Shown here: positions 26,134 to 36,271 of the stretch, piece after piece
Numbering within the stretch: the first letter of the stretch is position 1
How the letters are laid out: each line of letters opens with the position of its first letter
NCBI GenBank assembly: GCA_024403735.1
Contig: JAKSRG010000008.1
Location: 1 to 64,000 of the forward strand
Source: Clostridia bacterium
GTDB taxonomy: Bacteria; Bacillota; Clostridia; Saccharofermentanales; Saccharofermentanaceae
DNA: 64,000 nucleotides
Direction of reading: 5' to 3'
The notes under the pieces: model-generated
The model's database searches: none
Told to the model about the DNA's origin: nothing
The model's input: only the letters and a program-made list of their open reading frames with translations
Made by a program: the position numbers and the translations under genes

Positions 26134-26790
26134 TTAGATAAGGTTCTTAGCCTTAAGGCCTGCTTCGAGCTGCTCACGGCAAACTGCAGGATCATTATTG
26201 TTATCACCTTCAATGATGATACCCTTCTTATCGTAGAAATCGATAAGTGGCTGTGTGTTAGCGTAGTATGTCTTAAGTCTAGCTTCAACTGTCTCTGGCT
26301 TATCGTCATCTCTCTGAACAACGTTACCACCACAAGAATCGCATACACCCTCAACCTTTGTAGGACGGAATGTTACGTTGTAGCTCTCACCGCACTTCTC
26401 GCATACACGTCTGCCAGATACACGACCCTTAATTGTCTCATCTGCAACAACGATTGAAAGAACTGCATCAATTGCTTCACCGTTCTTAGCGAGCATCTCA
26501 TCGAGAGCCTCTGCCTGAGCGATTGTACGTGGGAAACCATCAAGGATGTAACCCTTCTTGCAATCATCTTCCTTAAGTCTGTCAGCAACCATGTTGATTG
26601 TTACTGAATCTGGAACGAGCTTACCAGCATCGATATATGTCTTAGCCTCAATACCAAGTGGAGTACCACCCTTAATGTTTGCTCTGAAGATATCTCCTGT
26701 TGAGATGTGAGCAAGATTGTACTTCTCTCTAAAATATGTAGCTGATGTGCCCTTACCTGAACCAGGTGCGCCCAAAATAATTAACTTCAT
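26134..26790 (-). CDS. adk: Adenylate kinase
   Basis: Interconverts ATP + AMP and two ADP. 218 residues, long-lid form. The P-loop is GAPGSGKGT (about 7-15), the AMP-binding region is LDGFPRT, and the LID zinc site is CEKC (about 130-133) with CDSC (about 150-153), as in Gram-positive enzymes. In most genomes adk directly follows secY; here a membrane-protein gene is inserted between them. Confidence 0.97.
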   Translation of the reverse strand: MKLIILGAPGSGKGTSATYFREKYNLAHISTGDIFRANIKGGTPLGIEAKTYIDAGKLVPDSVTINMVADRLKEDDCKKGYILDGFPRTIAQAEALDEMLAKNGEAIDAVLSIVVADETIKGRVSGRRVCEKCGESYNVTFRPTKVEGVCDSCGGNVVQRDDDKPETVEARLKTYYANTQPLIDFYDKKGIIIEGDNNNDPAVCREQLEAGLKAKNLI

Positions 26791-26885
26791 AATATATTCA
26801 CTTCCATTTCTAAATATTAGCGTTCTTTTAGAACGTACCTATTATAAACTCATTCGTCAATATTTTCACCACTTTTATATACATT

Positions 26886-27446
26886 TCAATCACTAATTTG
26901 CTTGGTATATCTAGTTTTTACGTACATTACTATCGCTACGCAAACATCCACACAATAAATGAAATTCAAAAAACCAAATAAAACTGTGACCCGCTTAGGC
27001 CAAACTTTCTGTTTACTACTGGCAACACATGCTCCAATAGCGTTTATTCCAGTATAGAAAATAGTGAGTAAATCAACAATTACTACCCATATTAGAAAAC
27101 CTACTCCCCACACACTTAACGCAAATGAAAATAATCCGATAATAAAATTGATTATGTAAGCTGGTATCTGAATTAGCTTAATAAGCATATTCCAATAGCA
27201 TGCCTTTCTTACATCAATCTTTCCTTTACTAGCACTTAATGAATTTACAATTGCGATTACAAACGACCAAGTGTTACTAACTACTATTGTAGCTAAAATC
27301 AAAAGTAATCCATATTGATCTAGAAATCTCGATACACCTTCATTAATTACATCTGTATAGTTCCCTAACATCATGACTACTGCGAAAACAATCATGTACA
27401 TATAAGGAAATAATATTAATGGTAGTAACTGCAAAAACTTTCTCAT
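26886..27446 (-). CDS. Uncharacterised multi-pass membrane protein inserted in the spc region
   Basis: 186 residues with about five hydrophobic helices (roughly 5-27, 45-67, 87-108, 112-137, 150-175). No enzyme motif is recognisable. It lies between the secY terminator and adk and is not a ribosomal operon component. Codon use (ATA, TTA, many AT-ending codons) is more AT-rich than that of the flanking genes, suggesting a lower expression class or acquisition. The Shine-Dalgarno is poor (AGGAG 12 nt upstream). An exact CTCGAAAACA motif copy lies just before it. Function unknown. Confidence 0.75.
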   Translation of the reverse strand: MRKFLQLLPLILFPYMYMIVFAVVMMLGNYTDVINEGVSRFLDQYGLLLILATIVVSNTWSFVIAIVNSLSASKGKIDVRKACYWNMLIKLIQIPAYIINFIIGLFSFALSVWGVGFLIWVVIVDLLTIFYTGINAIGACVASSKQKVWPKRVTVLFGFLNFIYCVDVCVAIVMYVKTRYTKQISD

Positions 27447-27485
27447 TATCTTTAATATCTCCTATTCCATATGAGTTCTCGAGTT

Positions 27486-27495
27486 TGTTTTCGAG
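27486..27495. repeat. Intergenic copy of the CTCGAAAACA motif near a possible promoter
   Basis: Exact CTCGAAAACA on the minus strand, placed 8 bp downstream of a TATAAT (27504-27509, minus strand) and 40 bp upstream of the membrane-protein start. That would place it at or just after the transcription start. CTCGAG is also repeated at 27478-27483. Confidence 0.55.
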
Positions 27496-27530
27496 ATTAA
27501 TACATTATACACACATTAATTCAAGACATA

Positions 27531-27564
27531 TTAAAAGCCCCTATTTCCATAAGGAAAAGGGGCT
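27531..27564 (-). terminator. Intrinsic terminator after secY
   Basis: Minus-strand AGCCCCTTTTCC / GGAAATAGGGGCT stem with a TTAT loop, then TTTTAAT. It ends the S10-spc unit at secY. Confidence 0.9.
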
Positions 27565-27584
27565 CTAATATTACTGATTATTAA

Positions 27585-28898
27585 TTAATCAAGGAAGCCT
27601 CTGTAATTTCTTGTTACAAGCTGGCTCTCAATCTGTGTTACGAGATCGTTAGCAACACCTGTAAGGATAAGTACAGAAGTACCTACGAACCATACGCCGT
27701 TAATCTTAAGAGCGCTAGCTACAAGTGTAGGAACGAGAACGATGAATGCAAGGAACAAACCATCAATCCAGTTCAAGCGACTTGCTGTCTTAGCAATGTA
27801 CTCCTTTGTTGGCTTACCAGGACGAATACCTGGGATAAAGCCACCATTCTTCTGAATACTGTTAGAAATCTCACCAGGATTAAACTGGATGAGTGAGTAG
27901 AAGAATGTGAAAGCGATGATCAAAATGAAATCGAATACATAGTAGAAAGGACTTGTACCGAAATTTCTAAACCAGTTAGCTACTACATTATCGTACTTTG
28001 CAAGGAACAATGTACCGATCATGTTAGGCAATGACAAGATTGACATTGAGAAGATAACTGGCATAACGCCGGACTGGTTAACCTTAATTGGGATGTATGA
28101 ACTCTGTCCACCATAAAGCTTACGTCCAACAGTCTTCTTTGAATACTGTACTGGAATTCTTCTCTCAGCATTCTGTACGAAGAGTACGAATACGATGATT
28201 GCTAGTGCAACAAATGCAATTGCAACGAAGATAAGAACACCAACTATAATACCAAGAACATTATTGCTAATTTTTCCACTGATAGTTGCAGCGTTTGTAT
28301 AAGCTTCGCTAGCCATTCTTGGAAGTCTTGTAACGATACCAGTGAAGATCATTAATGATACACCGTTACCGATACCCTTCTCATTGATACGCTCACCGAG
28401 CCATACGATGATACATGTACCAGCAGTAAAAGAAATTGCAATCAAGATAGCGTTAAGTGGCTTTGGAAGTGTACCTGTCATTGCAGATCTAGTAGTCCAT
28501 GTGAACATGCTAGCCTGAACAAGAGCAAGTCCGATAGCAGTAAATCTAACGATTTTCTGCATCTTCTTCTTACCAGCTTCACCATCTTTTGACATCTCCT
28601 GAAGAGATGGGAACACTACAGTAAGAAGCTGGATGATGATGGAAGAGTTGATGTATGGAGTAATACCCATAGCAAAGATTGTTGCTGAGAATAAACCACC
28701 ACCAGAGATGATATCCATCATGCTACCAAGCTGACCCCAGTTCTGTACGAGGTTTGTGAAAACCTCTCTATCAAGTCCTGGAGCAGGAATCAATCCACCA
28801 ATCTGATATATCACAAGGATAAAGATTGTGAAAAGAATCTTCTTACGTAATTCCGGCAATTTGAATGCATTGATCAAGGTGTCGAACATACCTTTCAT
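27585..28898 (-). CDS. secY: Preprotein translocase subunit SecY
   Basis: Pore of the SecYEG translocon. 437 residues, ten transmembrane helices. It has the plug region after TM1 (LIPAPGLD), ALGITPYI-like FAMGITPYINSSIIIQLL, and the cytoplasmic loop motif NAERRIPVQYSKKTVGRKLYGGQ with the ribosome-contacting Arg. Conserved loop IRPGKPTKEYI follows. The start at 28896-28898 is preferred: GGAGG is 7 nt upstream, overlapping the rplO stop. Confidence 0.97.
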   Translation of the reverse strand: MKGMFDTLINAFKLPELRKKILFTIFILVIYQIGGLIPAPGLDREVFTNLVQNWGQLGSMMDIISGGGLFSATIFAMGITPYINSSIIIQLLTVVFPSLQEMSKDGEAGKKKMQKIVRFTAIGLALVQASMFTWTTRSAMTGTLPKPLNAILIAISFTAGTCIIVWLGERINEKGIGNGVSLMIFTGIVTRLPRMASEAYTNAATISGKISNNVLGIIVGVLIFVAIAFVALAIIVFVLFVQNAERRIPVQYSKKTVGRKLYGGQSSYIPIKVNQSGVMPVIFSMSILSLPNMIGTLFLAKYDNVVANWFRNFGTSPFYYVFDFILIIAFTFFYSLIQFNPGEISNSIQKNGGFIPGIRPGKPTKEYIAKTASRLNWIDGLFLAFIVLVPTLVASALKINGVWFVGTSVLILTGVANDLVTQIESQLVTRNYRGFLD

Positions 28899-28900
28899 GA

Positions 28901-29344
28901 TCAAACCTCCTCTGCCGTTCCACCAGCCTTTTCAATTTTCTCTTTAGCAGAAGCTGTAAACTTAGTTGCCTTAACAGTCAACTTCTTTGTGAGCTCGCCA
29001 TTACCGAGAATCTTAATGCCGTCGTTAACCTTTGGAAGTGAGATGATACCAGCAGCAGCCAAAATCTCAGCTGTTACCTCAGCACCGTCTACAAACTTCT
29101 CAAGATCACTTACGTTAACCTCAATATACTGAGGAGCGAAACGCTTATTGTTAAAACCTCTCTTAGGCATACGTCTGTAAAGAGGCATCTGTCCACCTTC
29201 GAAACCTGGGCGAACACCACCGCCAGAACGAGCGTTCTGACCCTTGTGACCACGGCCAGCTGTCTTTCCGTTACCAGAACCAGCACCACGGCCCTTACGA
29301 TATGCAGCAGCATTGTTGCTAGAAGTCATTTCGTTGAGCTTCAT
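28901..29344 (-). CDS. rplO: 50S ribosomal protein L15
   Basis: 147 residues. Gly/Arg-rich N-terminal tail ([28 protein letters not shown]), then [17 protein letters not shown], diagnostic for L15. Directly upstream of secY, with the secY ribosome binding site inside its last codons. Confidence 0.97.
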   Translation of the reverse strand: MKLNEMTSSNNAAAYRKGRGAGSGNGKTAGRGHKGQNARSGGGVRPGFEGGQMPLYRRMPKRGFNNKRFAPQYIEVNVSDLEKFVDGAEVTAEILAAAGIISLPKVNDGIKILGNGELTKKLTVKATKFTASAKEKIEKAGGTAEEV

Positions 29345-29359
29345 TAATCTGTACCTCCA

Positions 29360-29539
29360 TTAAACTTCTTCACAAGTTACAAGGTGAGCAACTCTCTTAA
29401 CCATTCCGCGCATTGCAGAATTGTCAGCCTTCTCTACAGACTGGCCAATCTTCTTAAGACCAAGTGCTGCAACAGTTGCTGCCTGTACCTTTGTAGCTTT
29501 GTTGGTACTCTTTACCAAAGTAATTTTCAAGTTTGCCAT
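29360..29539 (-). CDS. rpmD: 50S ribosomal protein L30
   Basis: 59 residues: ANLKITLVKSTNKATKVQAA, then LGLKKIGQSVEKADNSAMRGMVKRVAHLV, matching the short bacterial L30. GGAGG lies before the ATG at 29537-29539. Between rpsE and rplO as usual. Confidence 0.97.
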   Translation of the reverse strand: MANLKITLVKSTNKATKVQAATVAALGLKKIGQSVEKADNSAMRGMVKRVAHLVTCEEV

Positions 29540-29553
29540 GATAAGAGCCCTCC

Positions 29554-30048
29554 TTAACGAATTTCTTCAATGGACTTACCACGGAGACGAGCAACCTCTT
29601 CGATTGACTTAAGGCCTTCAAGACCTGCCAATGTGGCATTAACCATGTTGTTTGGATTGTTTGTACCAAGAGACTTTGTACGAATATCTGTGATACCAGC
29701 AAGCTCACATACTGAACGAACTGGACCACCAGCGATGATACCAGTACCGTTTGCAGCAGGCTTCATAACGATCTTACCTGCACCATAGATACCTACTGTC
29801 TCGTGTGGGATTGTACCATTTACTACTGGGATAGTAATGATGTTCTTCTTAGCCTCTTCGATACCCTTACGAATAGCGTCTGGTACCTCAGCAGCCTTAC
29901 CAATACCCTTACCAACGTGACCGTTTCCATCACCAACGATTACGAGTGCTGCGAAGCGCATGTTTCTACCACCCTTAACAGTCTTGGAAACACGTCTGAT
30001 ATGGATAACCTTTTCAGTTAATTCCATGTTTGTAGAATCAAAACCCAT
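29554..30048 (-). CDS. rpsE: 30S ribosomal protein S5
   Basis: 164 residues. N-terminal double-stranded RNA-binding part with [21 protein letters not shown] and [20 protein letters not shown]-terminal [26 protein letters not shown] before the ATG. Confidence 0.98.
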   Translation of the reverse strand: MGFDSTNMELTEKVIHIRRVSKTVKGGRNMRFAALVIVGDGNGHVGKGIGKAAEVPDAIRKGIEEAKKNIITIPVVNGTIPHETVGIYGAGKIVMKPAANGTGIIAGGPVRSVCELAGITDIRTKSLGTNNPNNMVNATLAGLEGLKSIEEVARLRGKSIEEIR

Positions 30049-30065
30049 ATTATATTTCCTCCTGA

Positions 30066-30425
30066 TTAGAATGAGAGACCAGCTTCACGAGCTGCCTCAG
30101 CCAAAGCTGCTACACGTCCGTGATATACATAACCACCACGATCGAAAACAACTTCATTAATGTTCTTAGCGATTGCACGCTCTGCAACGAGCTTACCTAC
30201 AGAAGCAGCTGCTTCCTTGTTACCGCCGTTACCAGCAATTTCCTTATCAAGAGATGAAGCACTAACAAGTGTTACACCAGCTACGTCATCAATAACCTGA
30301 GCGTAGATGTTAGCGTTTGATCTGAATACGCACAAACGTGGGCACTCAGCTGTACCGCTGATCTTCTTTCTTACACGAAGGTGCTTTCTCTTACGAATCT
30401 CGTTCTTATTAACTTTGTTAATCAT
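30066..30425 (-). CDS. rplR: 50S ribosomal protein L18
   Basis: 119 residues; 5S rRNA-binding protein. Basic N-terminus ([26 protein letters not shown]), NIYAQVIDD, and [25 protein letters not shown] at the end. Between rplF and rpsE. Confidence 0.98.
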   Translation of the reverse strand: MINKVNKNEIRKRKHLRVRKKISGTAECPRLCVFRSNANIYAQVIDDVAGVTLVSASSLDKEIAGNGGNKEAAASVGKLVAERAIAKNINEVVFDRGGYVYHGRVAALAEAAREAGLSF

Positions 30426-30441
30426 TTAACTACACCTCCTA

Positions 30442-30981
30442 TTACTTCTTAGCGCCAGTCTTACCTTCCTTGATTCTAAGGTGCTCTGTATCATACTTGA
30501 TACCCTTGCCCTTATATGCATCAGGAAGTCTGAATGAACGGATCTTTGCTGCTGTCTCGCCAACGAGCTGCTTATCAGCACCCTTAACGATGATCTTCTG
30601 GTTGTCAGGTACTTCAAGAGTAATTCCCTCTGGCTCAACCATCTCGATTGGATGTGAATAACCGAGGTTGAATACTACCTTGTTACCCTGCTTTGTTGCC
30701 TTGTAACCTACACCATTGATTTCGAGTGTCTTGCTGAAACCCTCAGAAACACCGATAACCATGTTGTTGATCAAAGAACGTGTGAGACCGTGAAGGGCTC
30801 TGTTCTGCTTGTCATCATTAGGTCTTTCAACTGTGATAACTGCGCCATCAATCTTAACAATCATGTTTGGATGTACATCCATCTCAAGAGTTGACTTACC
30901 CTTAACTGTTAAGTGATTGCCATCAAGCTTAACTTCGACTCCAGCTGGAATCGCGATTGGCATTCTACCAATTCTAGACAT
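30442..30981 (-). CDS. rplF: 50S ribosomal protein L6
   Basis: 179 residues, two duplicated domains. N-terminal [17 protein letters not shown] and C-terminal [27 protein letters not shown] are characteristic. AGGAGG before the ATG. Confidence 0.98.
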   Translation of the reverse strand: MSRIGRMPIAIPAGVEVKLDGNHLTVKGKSTLEMDVHPNMIVKIDGAVITVERPNDDKQNRALHGLTRSLINNMVIGVSEGFSKTLEINGVGYKATKQGNKVVFNLGYSHPIEMVEPEGITLEVPDNQKIIVKGADKQLVGETAAKIRSFRLPDAYKGKGIKYDTEHLRIKEGKTGAKK

Positions 30982-31010
30982 AATTTATTTCCTCCTGCTC
31001 TTTAGATTAC

Positions 31011-31042
31011 GCGCGAGGCACATATGTCGTGTGCCTTTGCGC
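31011..31042 (-). other. Hairpin in the rpsH-rplF spacer
   Basis: GCGC-AGGCACA and TGTGCCT-GCGC pair around a 7-nt loop with one or two unpaired bases. The spacer is 90 bp where most spacers in this operon are under 20. No T run follows, so it may be a processing or regulatory site within the spc mRNA. Confidence 0.45.
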
Positions 31043-31071
31043 TTTTCAGAGTTTTATATAATCAATATTGA

Positions 31072-31467
31072 TTACCAAACGTATGCGAGAACCTCGCCAC
31101 CTACACCAAGCTCTCTAGCCTTCTTGTCAGTCATAACACCCTTAGATGTTGATACGATAGCGATACCGAGACCACCCAATACCTTAGGGAGGTTCTCCTT
31201 ATCAGCATATGTACGGAGACCTGGCTTAGAAATTCTTGTAATACCAGAGATAACTGGCTTACGACCAGCGTACTTAAGTGTAATCTTAATCATTCCCTGC
31301 TTATTGTCCTCAATGCACTGGAAAGCTGTAATGTAGCCTTCGTCCAACAAGATCTGAGCAATAGCCTTCTTGATGTTAGAAGCTGGAACCATTACTGTTG
31401 GATGTCCTGCTGTTCCTGCATTACGGATTCTTGTAAGCATATCTGCAATTGCATCTGTAATCTGCAT
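31072..31467 (-). CDS. rpsH: 30S ribosomal protein S8
   Basis: 131 residues. [19 protein letters not shown] at the N-terminus and [27 protein letters not shown] at the end, the S8 signature. S8 is a known autogenous repressor of the spc operon in E. coli. AGGAGG before the ATG. Confidence 0.98.
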   Translation of the reverse strand: MQITDAIADMLTRIRNAGTAGHPTVMVPASNIKKAIAQILLDEGYITAFQCIEDNKQGMIKITLKYAGRKPVISGITRISKPGLRTYADKENLPKVLGGLGIAIVSTSKGVMTDKKARELGVGGEVLAYVW

Positions 31468-31497
31468 AATATTTATTCCTCCTATAATGCTTCTAAA

Positions 31498-31683
31498 TTA
31501 CCAGCTTGCCTTCTTAACGCCTGGGATCTGACCCTTATATGCCAAATCACGGAAACAAAGACGGCAAATACCATACTTACGCATGTAAGAATGTGGACGT
31601 CCACAAAGCTTACAACGATTGTGCTGCTGTGTTGGATGCTTAGGAGCCTTCTGTGCCTTCAAAATCATTGACTTTTTTGCCAT
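31498..31683 (-). CDS. rpsN: 30S ribosomal protein S14, zinc-binding type
   Basis: 61 residues. CxxC (CKLC) and CxxC (CRLC) form the zinc site of the short C+ form found in Firmicutes operons. Ends [18 protein letters not shown] before the ATG. Confidence 0.98.
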   Translation of the reverse strand: MAKKSMILKAQKAPKHPTQQHNRCKLCGRPHSYMRKYGICRLCFRDLAYKGQIPGVKKASW

Positions 31684-31699
31684 TGTTAAATCCTCCTAA

Positions 31700-32239
31700 T
31701 CACTTGTGGAACGGCATACCCATGAGCTTAAGAAGCTCGAAAGCCTCTTCGTCTGTGTTAGCCGTTGTAACGATAATAATATCCATACCACGAATCTTAT
31801 CGATCTTATCGTAATCGATTTCAGGGAACATGAGCTGCTCCTTAACACCCATAGCATAGTTACCATGACCATCGAATGAGTTAGGGCTGATACCACGGAA
31901 GTCACGTACACGTGGGAGTGAGATGCTGATGAGCTTATCGAGGAAGTTGTACATGTTCTCACCACGGAGAGTTACCTTACAACCAATCTTCATGCCCTCA
32001 CGAAGCTTAAATGCAGCAACAGACTTACGAGCTGTTGTAGCAACTGGCTTCTGACCAGCAATAATTCCCATATCACGCATAGCGTTGTCAAGTGCCTTAG
32101 GGTTATCCTTAACTTCACCAACACCCATGTTGAGGATGATCTTCTCAATCTTAGGGATCTGCATTGTTGAAGAGTACTTGAATGTCTCCTTCAAAGCTGG
32201 TGCAACTTCAGATGTATACTTATCTTTTAATCTAGACAT
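31700..32239 (-). CDS. rplE: 50S ribosomal protein L5
   Basis: 179 residues; binds 5S rRNA and contacts P-site t[41 protein letters not shown] and RDFRGI are typical. Starts 4 bp after the rplX stop. Confidence 0.98.
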   Translation of the reverse strand: MSRLKDKYTSEVAPALKETFKYSSTMQIPKIEKIILNMGVGEVKDNPKALDNAMRDMGIIAGQKPVATTARKSVAAFKLREGMKIGCKVTLRGENMYNFLDKLISISLPRVRDFRGISPNSFDGHGNYAMGVKEQLMFPEIDYDKIDKIRGMDIIIVTTANTDEEAFELLKLMGMPFHK

Positions 32240-32243
32240 CTAC

Positions 32244-32591
32244 TTACTCCCCCTTAGCCTTCTTAATAGTATCAATAACAGCACCGCACTTCTTGCAAAC
32301 ACGATCCTTAGAACCGTCTTCGTTTACCTTGTGTGCAACACGTGTAGCCTTACCGCACTTAGGGCAGATAAGCATAACGTTTGATGCATCTACTGTACCT
32401 TCACGGTCAATAATACCGCTTGGTGCATTCTGTGTTCTAGCTTTCTGATGCTTCTTAATCATGTTAGCGCCTTCAACGTAAACACGATTCTTCTTTGTGT
32501 CAACCTTGAGAACCTTACCAACAGTACCAGCATCATTACCAGAAATAACGACTACCTTGTCGTCCTTCTTAACATGAATCTTATTAGCCAT
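32244..32591 (-). CDS. rplX: 50S ribosomal protein L24
   Basis: 115 residues. KOW motif VKKDDKVVVISGNDAGTVGKVL, then GIIDREGTVDASNVMLICPKCGKATRV. A CPKC...CKKC pair near the C-terminus could bind zinc, a feature of some Firmicutes L24. Confidence 0.97.
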   Translation of the reverse strand: MANKIHVKKDDKVVVISGNDAGTVGKVLKVDTKKNRVYVEGANMIKKHQKARTQNAPSGIIDREGTVDASNVMLICPKCGKATRVAHKVNEDGSKDRVCKKCGAVIDTIKKAKGE

Positions 32592-32605
32592 ATTAAGCGA
32601 CCTCC

Positions 32606-32974
32606 TTAAAGTACTTCTGGAGCAAGAGACAAGATCTTCATGTAATCCTTATCTCTGAGCTCTCTAGCGATTGGTCCAAAGATACGAGTACCCTTAGGGT
32701 TCTTGTCTTCCTTGATAATAACTGCAGCGTTCTCATCGAACTTGATGTATGAACCATCTGCTCTTCTAACGCCTCTCTTTGTACGTACAACTACTGCACG
32801 AACAACGTCACCCTTCTTAACTACGCCACCAGGAGCAGCAGTCTTTACAGAGCAAACAATGACGTCACCTACGTTTGCGTATTTACGCCATGAACCACCG
32901 AGTACCTTAATGCAGGCAAGCTCCTTAGCACCTGTGTTGTCGGCAGCTCTAAGTCTGGATTCAACCTGAATCAT
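32606..32974 (-). CDS. rplN: 50S ribosomal protein L14
   Basis: 122 residues: [27 protein letters not shown] start and [20 protein letters not shown] end. Highly conserved, no anomalies. Confidence 0.98.
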   Translation of the reverse strand: MIQVESRLRAADNTGAKELACIKVLGGSWRKYANVGDVIVCSVKTAAPGGVVKKGDVVRAVVVRTKRGVRRADGSYIKFDENAAVIIKEDKNPKGTRIFGPIARELRDKDYMKILSLAPEVL

Positions 32975-33000
32975 CTGATTTTTCCTCCTTTAGCCTTGCA

Positions 33001-33258
33001 TTACTTAGCCTTTTCGATGATCTCAACCAATCTCCAACGCTTATCCTTGGATGTTGGACGAGTCTCCATTACCATTACCTTATCGCCAATGCCACACTCG
33101 TTATTCTCGTCGTGTGCCTTGAGCTTATAAGTTCTCTTCATAATCTTACCGTAGAGCGGGTGCTTAACGTGCTCTACAACAGAAACAACGATTGTCTTCT
33201 CCATCTTGTTTGATGAAACAAGACCAACTCTAGTCTTTCTGAGGTTACGTTCTGCCAT
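33001..33258 (-). CDS. rpsQ: 30S ribosomal protein S17
   Basis: 85 residues. Signature [17 protein letters not shown] and [19 protein letters not shown], then [23 protein letters not shown]. Between rpmC and rplN. Confidence 0.98.
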   Translation of the reverse strand: MAERNLRKTRVGLVSSNKMEKTIVVSVVEHVKHPLYGKIMKRTYKLKAHDENNECGIGDKVMVMETRPTSKDKRWRLVEIIEKAK

Positions 33259-33272
33259 TTTCGTTATCCCCC

Positions 33273-33470
33273 TTAGTTAGCCTTGAGCTCTTGCTCACGG
33301 ATGATTGTCTTTACTCTTGCGATATCCTTCTTAACAGAAGCGATCTGCTGAGGATTCTCAAGCTGGTTTGTTGCGTGCTGGAAGCGAAGCTTAAAAAGCT
33401 CTTCCTTAAGAGCTGCTAACTCTTTCTGAAGCTCTTCGCTTGACTTTGAACGAATATCATCAATTTTCAT
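33273..33470 (-). CDS. rpmC: 50S ribosomal protein L29
   Basis: 65 residues from the ATG at 33468-33470, chosen because GGAGG lies 9 nt upstream; an in-frame TTG further up lies in the Shine-Dalgarno region. The helical hairpin [30 protein letters not shown] and [16 protein letters not shown] are typical. Its start overlaps the rplP stop by 11 bp. Confidence 0.97.
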   Translation of the reverse strand: MKIDDIRSKSSEELQKELAALKEELFKLRFQHATNQLENPQQIASVKKDIARVKTIIREQELKAN

Positions 33471-33891
33471 CGTTAGCAACCTCCTGTTCCTTCTTTACAA
33501 ACTTAACCTTACATGGGAGCTTATGACCTGCAAGACGCATAGCCTCTCTAGCCTGCTCCTCTGTTACGCCAGCGATCTCGAAAAGTACGCGACCTGGCTT
33601 AACTACTGCTACCCAGTACTCTGGTGAACCCTTACCTGAACCCATTCGAGTCTCAGCTGGCTTAGCTGTTACTGGCTTATCTGGGAAGATCTTGATCCAA
33701 ACCTTACCGCCTCTCTTAACATATCTGTTAATAGCGATACGAGCAGCCTCAATCTGATTTGACTTGATCCAGCATGGCTCTGTTGCCATAAGACCGAAAT
33801 CACCATATGCTACGAAATTACCGCGAGAAGCCTTACCTGTTAAACGACCACGGTGCTGCTTTCTGTGCTTTACTCTCTTTGGAAGTAACAT
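33460..33891 (-). CDS. rplP: 50S ribosomal protein L16
   Basis: 143 residues. [42 protein letters not shown] and [15 protein letters not shown]. Its ATG overlaps the rpsC stop by one base (TAATG), a translational-coupling arrangement. Confidence 0.98.
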   Translation of the reverse strand: MLLPKRVKHRKQHRGRLTGKASRGNFVAYGDFGLMATEPCWIKSNQIEAARIAINRYVKRGGKVWIKIFPDKPVTAKPAETRMGSGKGSPEYWVAVVKPGRVLFEIAGVTEEQAREAMRLAGHKLPCKVKFVKKEQEVANDEN

Positions 33892-34622
33892 TAGTTCTCG
33901 CCTCCTTCTTTAGCGTCATTGTTCTTCTTTGTAGGAAGAACCTCACCCTTATAAATCCATACCTTAATACCGATACGACCATAAGTTGTGTTTGCCTCTG
34001 CAAAACCATAATCGATATCTGCACGGAGTGTCTGGAGAGGAATTGTACCCTCGTGATATGTCTCTGAACGAGCGATTTCAGCACCGTTAAGACGACCAGA
34101 ACACATAACCTTGATACCCTTGATGTTCTGCTTCATTGCTGCTGTCATAGCCTTCTTCATTGCACGACGGAAAGCTACACGGTTCTCGAGCTGAACAGCG
34201 ATGCTCTCAGCAACGAGTGTTGAATTTGTATCGATGTTCTTAACTTCCTTAACCTCTACGAAGAAATCCTTCTTGAACTTCTTCTTAAGAGCAGCCTTAA
34301 GAGCTTCAATACCTGTACCCTTAGAACCAATTACCAAACCTGGCTTAGAAGCGTTGAGAATGATAGTTGTCTTATCTGTACCCTTACGCTCGATCTCGAT
34401 TGTTGAGATACCAGCGATATTCTTACGACCATCTTCGAAAGGCTTCTTAGCATTCTTGCCAGCTTCTCTGATGATGTTATCAAGTGCACACTTTACATAG
34501 TCACGAATCTGCTTGTCCTCGCAAAGGAAATCGCTGAATGTTTTCTTGTCGGCATACCAGCGTGTGTCCCACTCTTTGATGACACCTACTCGCAAACCAT
34601 GGGGATTAACTTTCTGACCCAT
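33891..34622 (-). CDS. rpsC: 30S ribosomal protein S3
   Basis: 243 residues. The KH domain (about 38-110, with [16 protein letters not shown]) and the C-terminal domain [36 protein letters not shown], and [17 protein letters not shown]-terminal acidic/basic tail. Confidence 0.98.
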   Translation of the reverse strand: MGQKVNPHGLRVGVIKEWDTRWYADKKTFSDFLCEDKQIRDYVKCALDNIIREAGKNAKKPFEDGRKNIAGISTIEIERKGTDKTTIILNASKPGLVIGSKGTGIEALKAALKKKFKKDFFVEVKEVKNIDTNSTLVAESIAVQLENRVAFRRAMKKAMTAAMKQNIKGIKVMCSGRLNGAEIARSETYHEGTIPLQTLRADIDYGFAEANTTYGRIGIKVWIYKGEVLPTKKNNDAKEGGEN

Positions 34623-34634
34623 GTGAAATCCTCC

Positions 34635-35111
34635 TTATACTCTTTCCTTGAGAACGATAGTAACGTGACTTGTTCTCTTGTTAATTCTGTTAGCTGATCC
34701 TCTAGCTCTTGGCATGAAGCGCTTAAGGATTGGACCTGGATTAGCATAAGCTTCTGCTACATACAAGTTATCTCTTGTGAGATTGTTGTTGTTAACAGCG
34801 TTTGCCTCTGCAGACTTAAGAACCTTAGCGATGATTGGTGAAGCAACCTTAGGTGTGTACATAAGAATTGCATAAGCCTCATCGAGGGACTTATCCTTGA
34901 TGAGATCGATAACGATCTTCATCTTTCTTGGAGTAACACGGATATACTTAGCTGTTGCGATACCCTGATCCTTGCCCATACCGAGCATCTTTCTCTGCTT
35001 CTTTGTAGGAGTAGGGAGCTTAGCAAACTTCTTTGAAGGCTGTGCATAAGCCTTAAGAATTTCATCGCGATTCTTCTCGATGTTTTCTTTTGTCAAAATA
35101 ATCTTTTCCAC
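34635..35111 (-). CDS. rplV: 50S ribosomal protein L22 with N-terminal extension
   Basis: About 158 residues; the conserved L22 ([20 protein letters not shown] to SHVTIVLKE) is about 110 residues, so the first 45-50 are an extra Lys-rich segment. The beta-hairpin that lines the exit tunnel is present ([24 protein letters not shown]). The start is a GTG at 35109-35111 with GGGAG 8 nt before it; another GTG at 35127-35129 would sit upstream of that site. Which GTG is used is not certain. Confidence 0.9.
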   Translation of the reverse strand: MEKIILTKENIEKNRDEILKAYAQPSKKFAKLPTPTKKQRKMLGMGKDQGIATAKYIRVTPRKMKIVIDLIKDKSLDEAYAILMYTPKVASPIIAKVLKSAEANAVNNNNLTRDNLYVAEAYANPGPILKRFMPRARGSANRINKRTSHVTIVLKERV

Positions 35112-35131
35112 TGTTCTTTCTCCCTTCACAA

Positions 35132-35410
35132 TTAGCGAGCCTTAGCAGACTTTTCGCCAGCGTGACCACCAAACTTACGTGTTGGTGCGAACTCACCAAG
35201 CTTATGACCAGTCATTTCCTCAGTGATATAAACTGGAACATGCTTATGACCGTCATATACTGCGATTGTATGTCCAACGAATTCAGGGAAGATTGTAGAT
35301 GAACGTGACCAAGTCTTGATAACTTTCTTCTCGTTAGCAGCGTTCATTGCAACAATTCTCTTCATGAGGGCGTCTTCAACAAAATAGCCCTTTTTAGTTG
35401 ATCTACTCAT
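35132..35410 (-). CDS. rpsS: 30S ribosomal protein S19
   Basis: 92 residues. [42 protein letters not shown] and [20 protein letters not shown] are diagnostic. Between rplB and rplV. Confidence 0.98.
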   Translation of the reverse strand: MSRSTKKGYFVEDALMKRIVAMNAANEKKVIKTWSRSSTIFPEFVGHTIAVYDGHKHVPVYITEEMTGHKLGEFAPTRKFGGHAGEKSAKAR

Positions 35411-35424
35411 TTAAACGTTCCTCC

Positions 35425-36252
35425 TTACTTTCTACCCTTAACGATAAACTTGCTAGAAGCCTTCTTCTTGTTACGTGTCTTCTTACCAAGTGTTGGAACA
35501 CCCCAAGGTGTAACAGGACCTGGAAGACCGATAGGAGACTTACCTTCACCACCACCGTGTGGGTGATCACAAGGGTTCATTACAACACCTCGAACTGTTG
35601 GGCGAACACCCATGTGACGCTTACGTCCAGCCTTACCGATGTTTACGTTCTCGTGCTCAGCGTTACCGATTGAACCGATTGTTGCGCGGCACTTGATTGA
35701 TACCATACGAACTTCACCAGATGGGAGACGAACCTGTGCGTAATCGCCTTCCTTAGCCATGAGCTGAGCTGAAGCACCAGCTGTTCTAACCATCTGAGCA
35801 CCCTTACCAGGCTTGAGCTCGATGTTGTGGATTACTGTACCAACTGGGATGTTAGCGATTGGAAGTGCGTTACCTGGCATGATATCTGCATCAGGACCAC
35901 TTACAATCTTGTGGCCAACCTTTGTCTCTGCTGGACAAATGATGTAAGCCTTCTCACCGTCTGCATACTGCAAAAGAGCGATGAATGCTGTACGGTTTGG
36001 ATCGTACTCAATTGCTGTAACTGTTGCAGGGATACCATCCTTGTTTCTCTTCCAGTCAATGATACGGATCTTACGACGGTTACCACCACCGATGTGGCGA
36101 ACTGTGATGCGGCCATATGAATTACGACCACCTGTCTTCTTAGCTGTAGCAAGAAGTGTCTTCTCTGGTTCCTTCTTAGTAAGAACAGAATAATCTGTTA
36201 CAGTCATCTGACGAACTGCTGGAGAAGTAGGATTAAATGTTTTAACTGCCAT
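35425..36252 (-). CDS. rplB: 50S ribosomal protein L2
   Basis: 275 residues; peptidyl-transferase-centre protein. [23 protein letters not shown] at about 42-64; the functionally critical His is in [17 protein letters not shown] near residue 230; basic C-terminal [22 protein letters not shown]. Confidence 0.98.
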   Translation of the reverse strand: MAVKTFNPTSPAVRQMTVTDYSVLTKKEPEKTLLATAKKTGGRNSYGRITVRHIGGGNRRKIRIIDWKRNKDGIPATVTAIEYDPNRTAFIALLQYADGEKAYIICPAETKVGHKIVSGPDADIMPGNALPIANIPVGTVIHNIELKPGKGAQMVRTAGASAQLMAKEGDYAQVRLPSGEVRMVSIKCRATIGSIGNAEHENVNIGKAGRKRHMGVRPTVRGVVMNPCDHPHGGGEGKSPIGLPGPVTPWGVPTLGKKTRNKKKASSKFIVKGRK

Positions 36253-36271
36253 TTTTCTTCACTCCTTTTCC

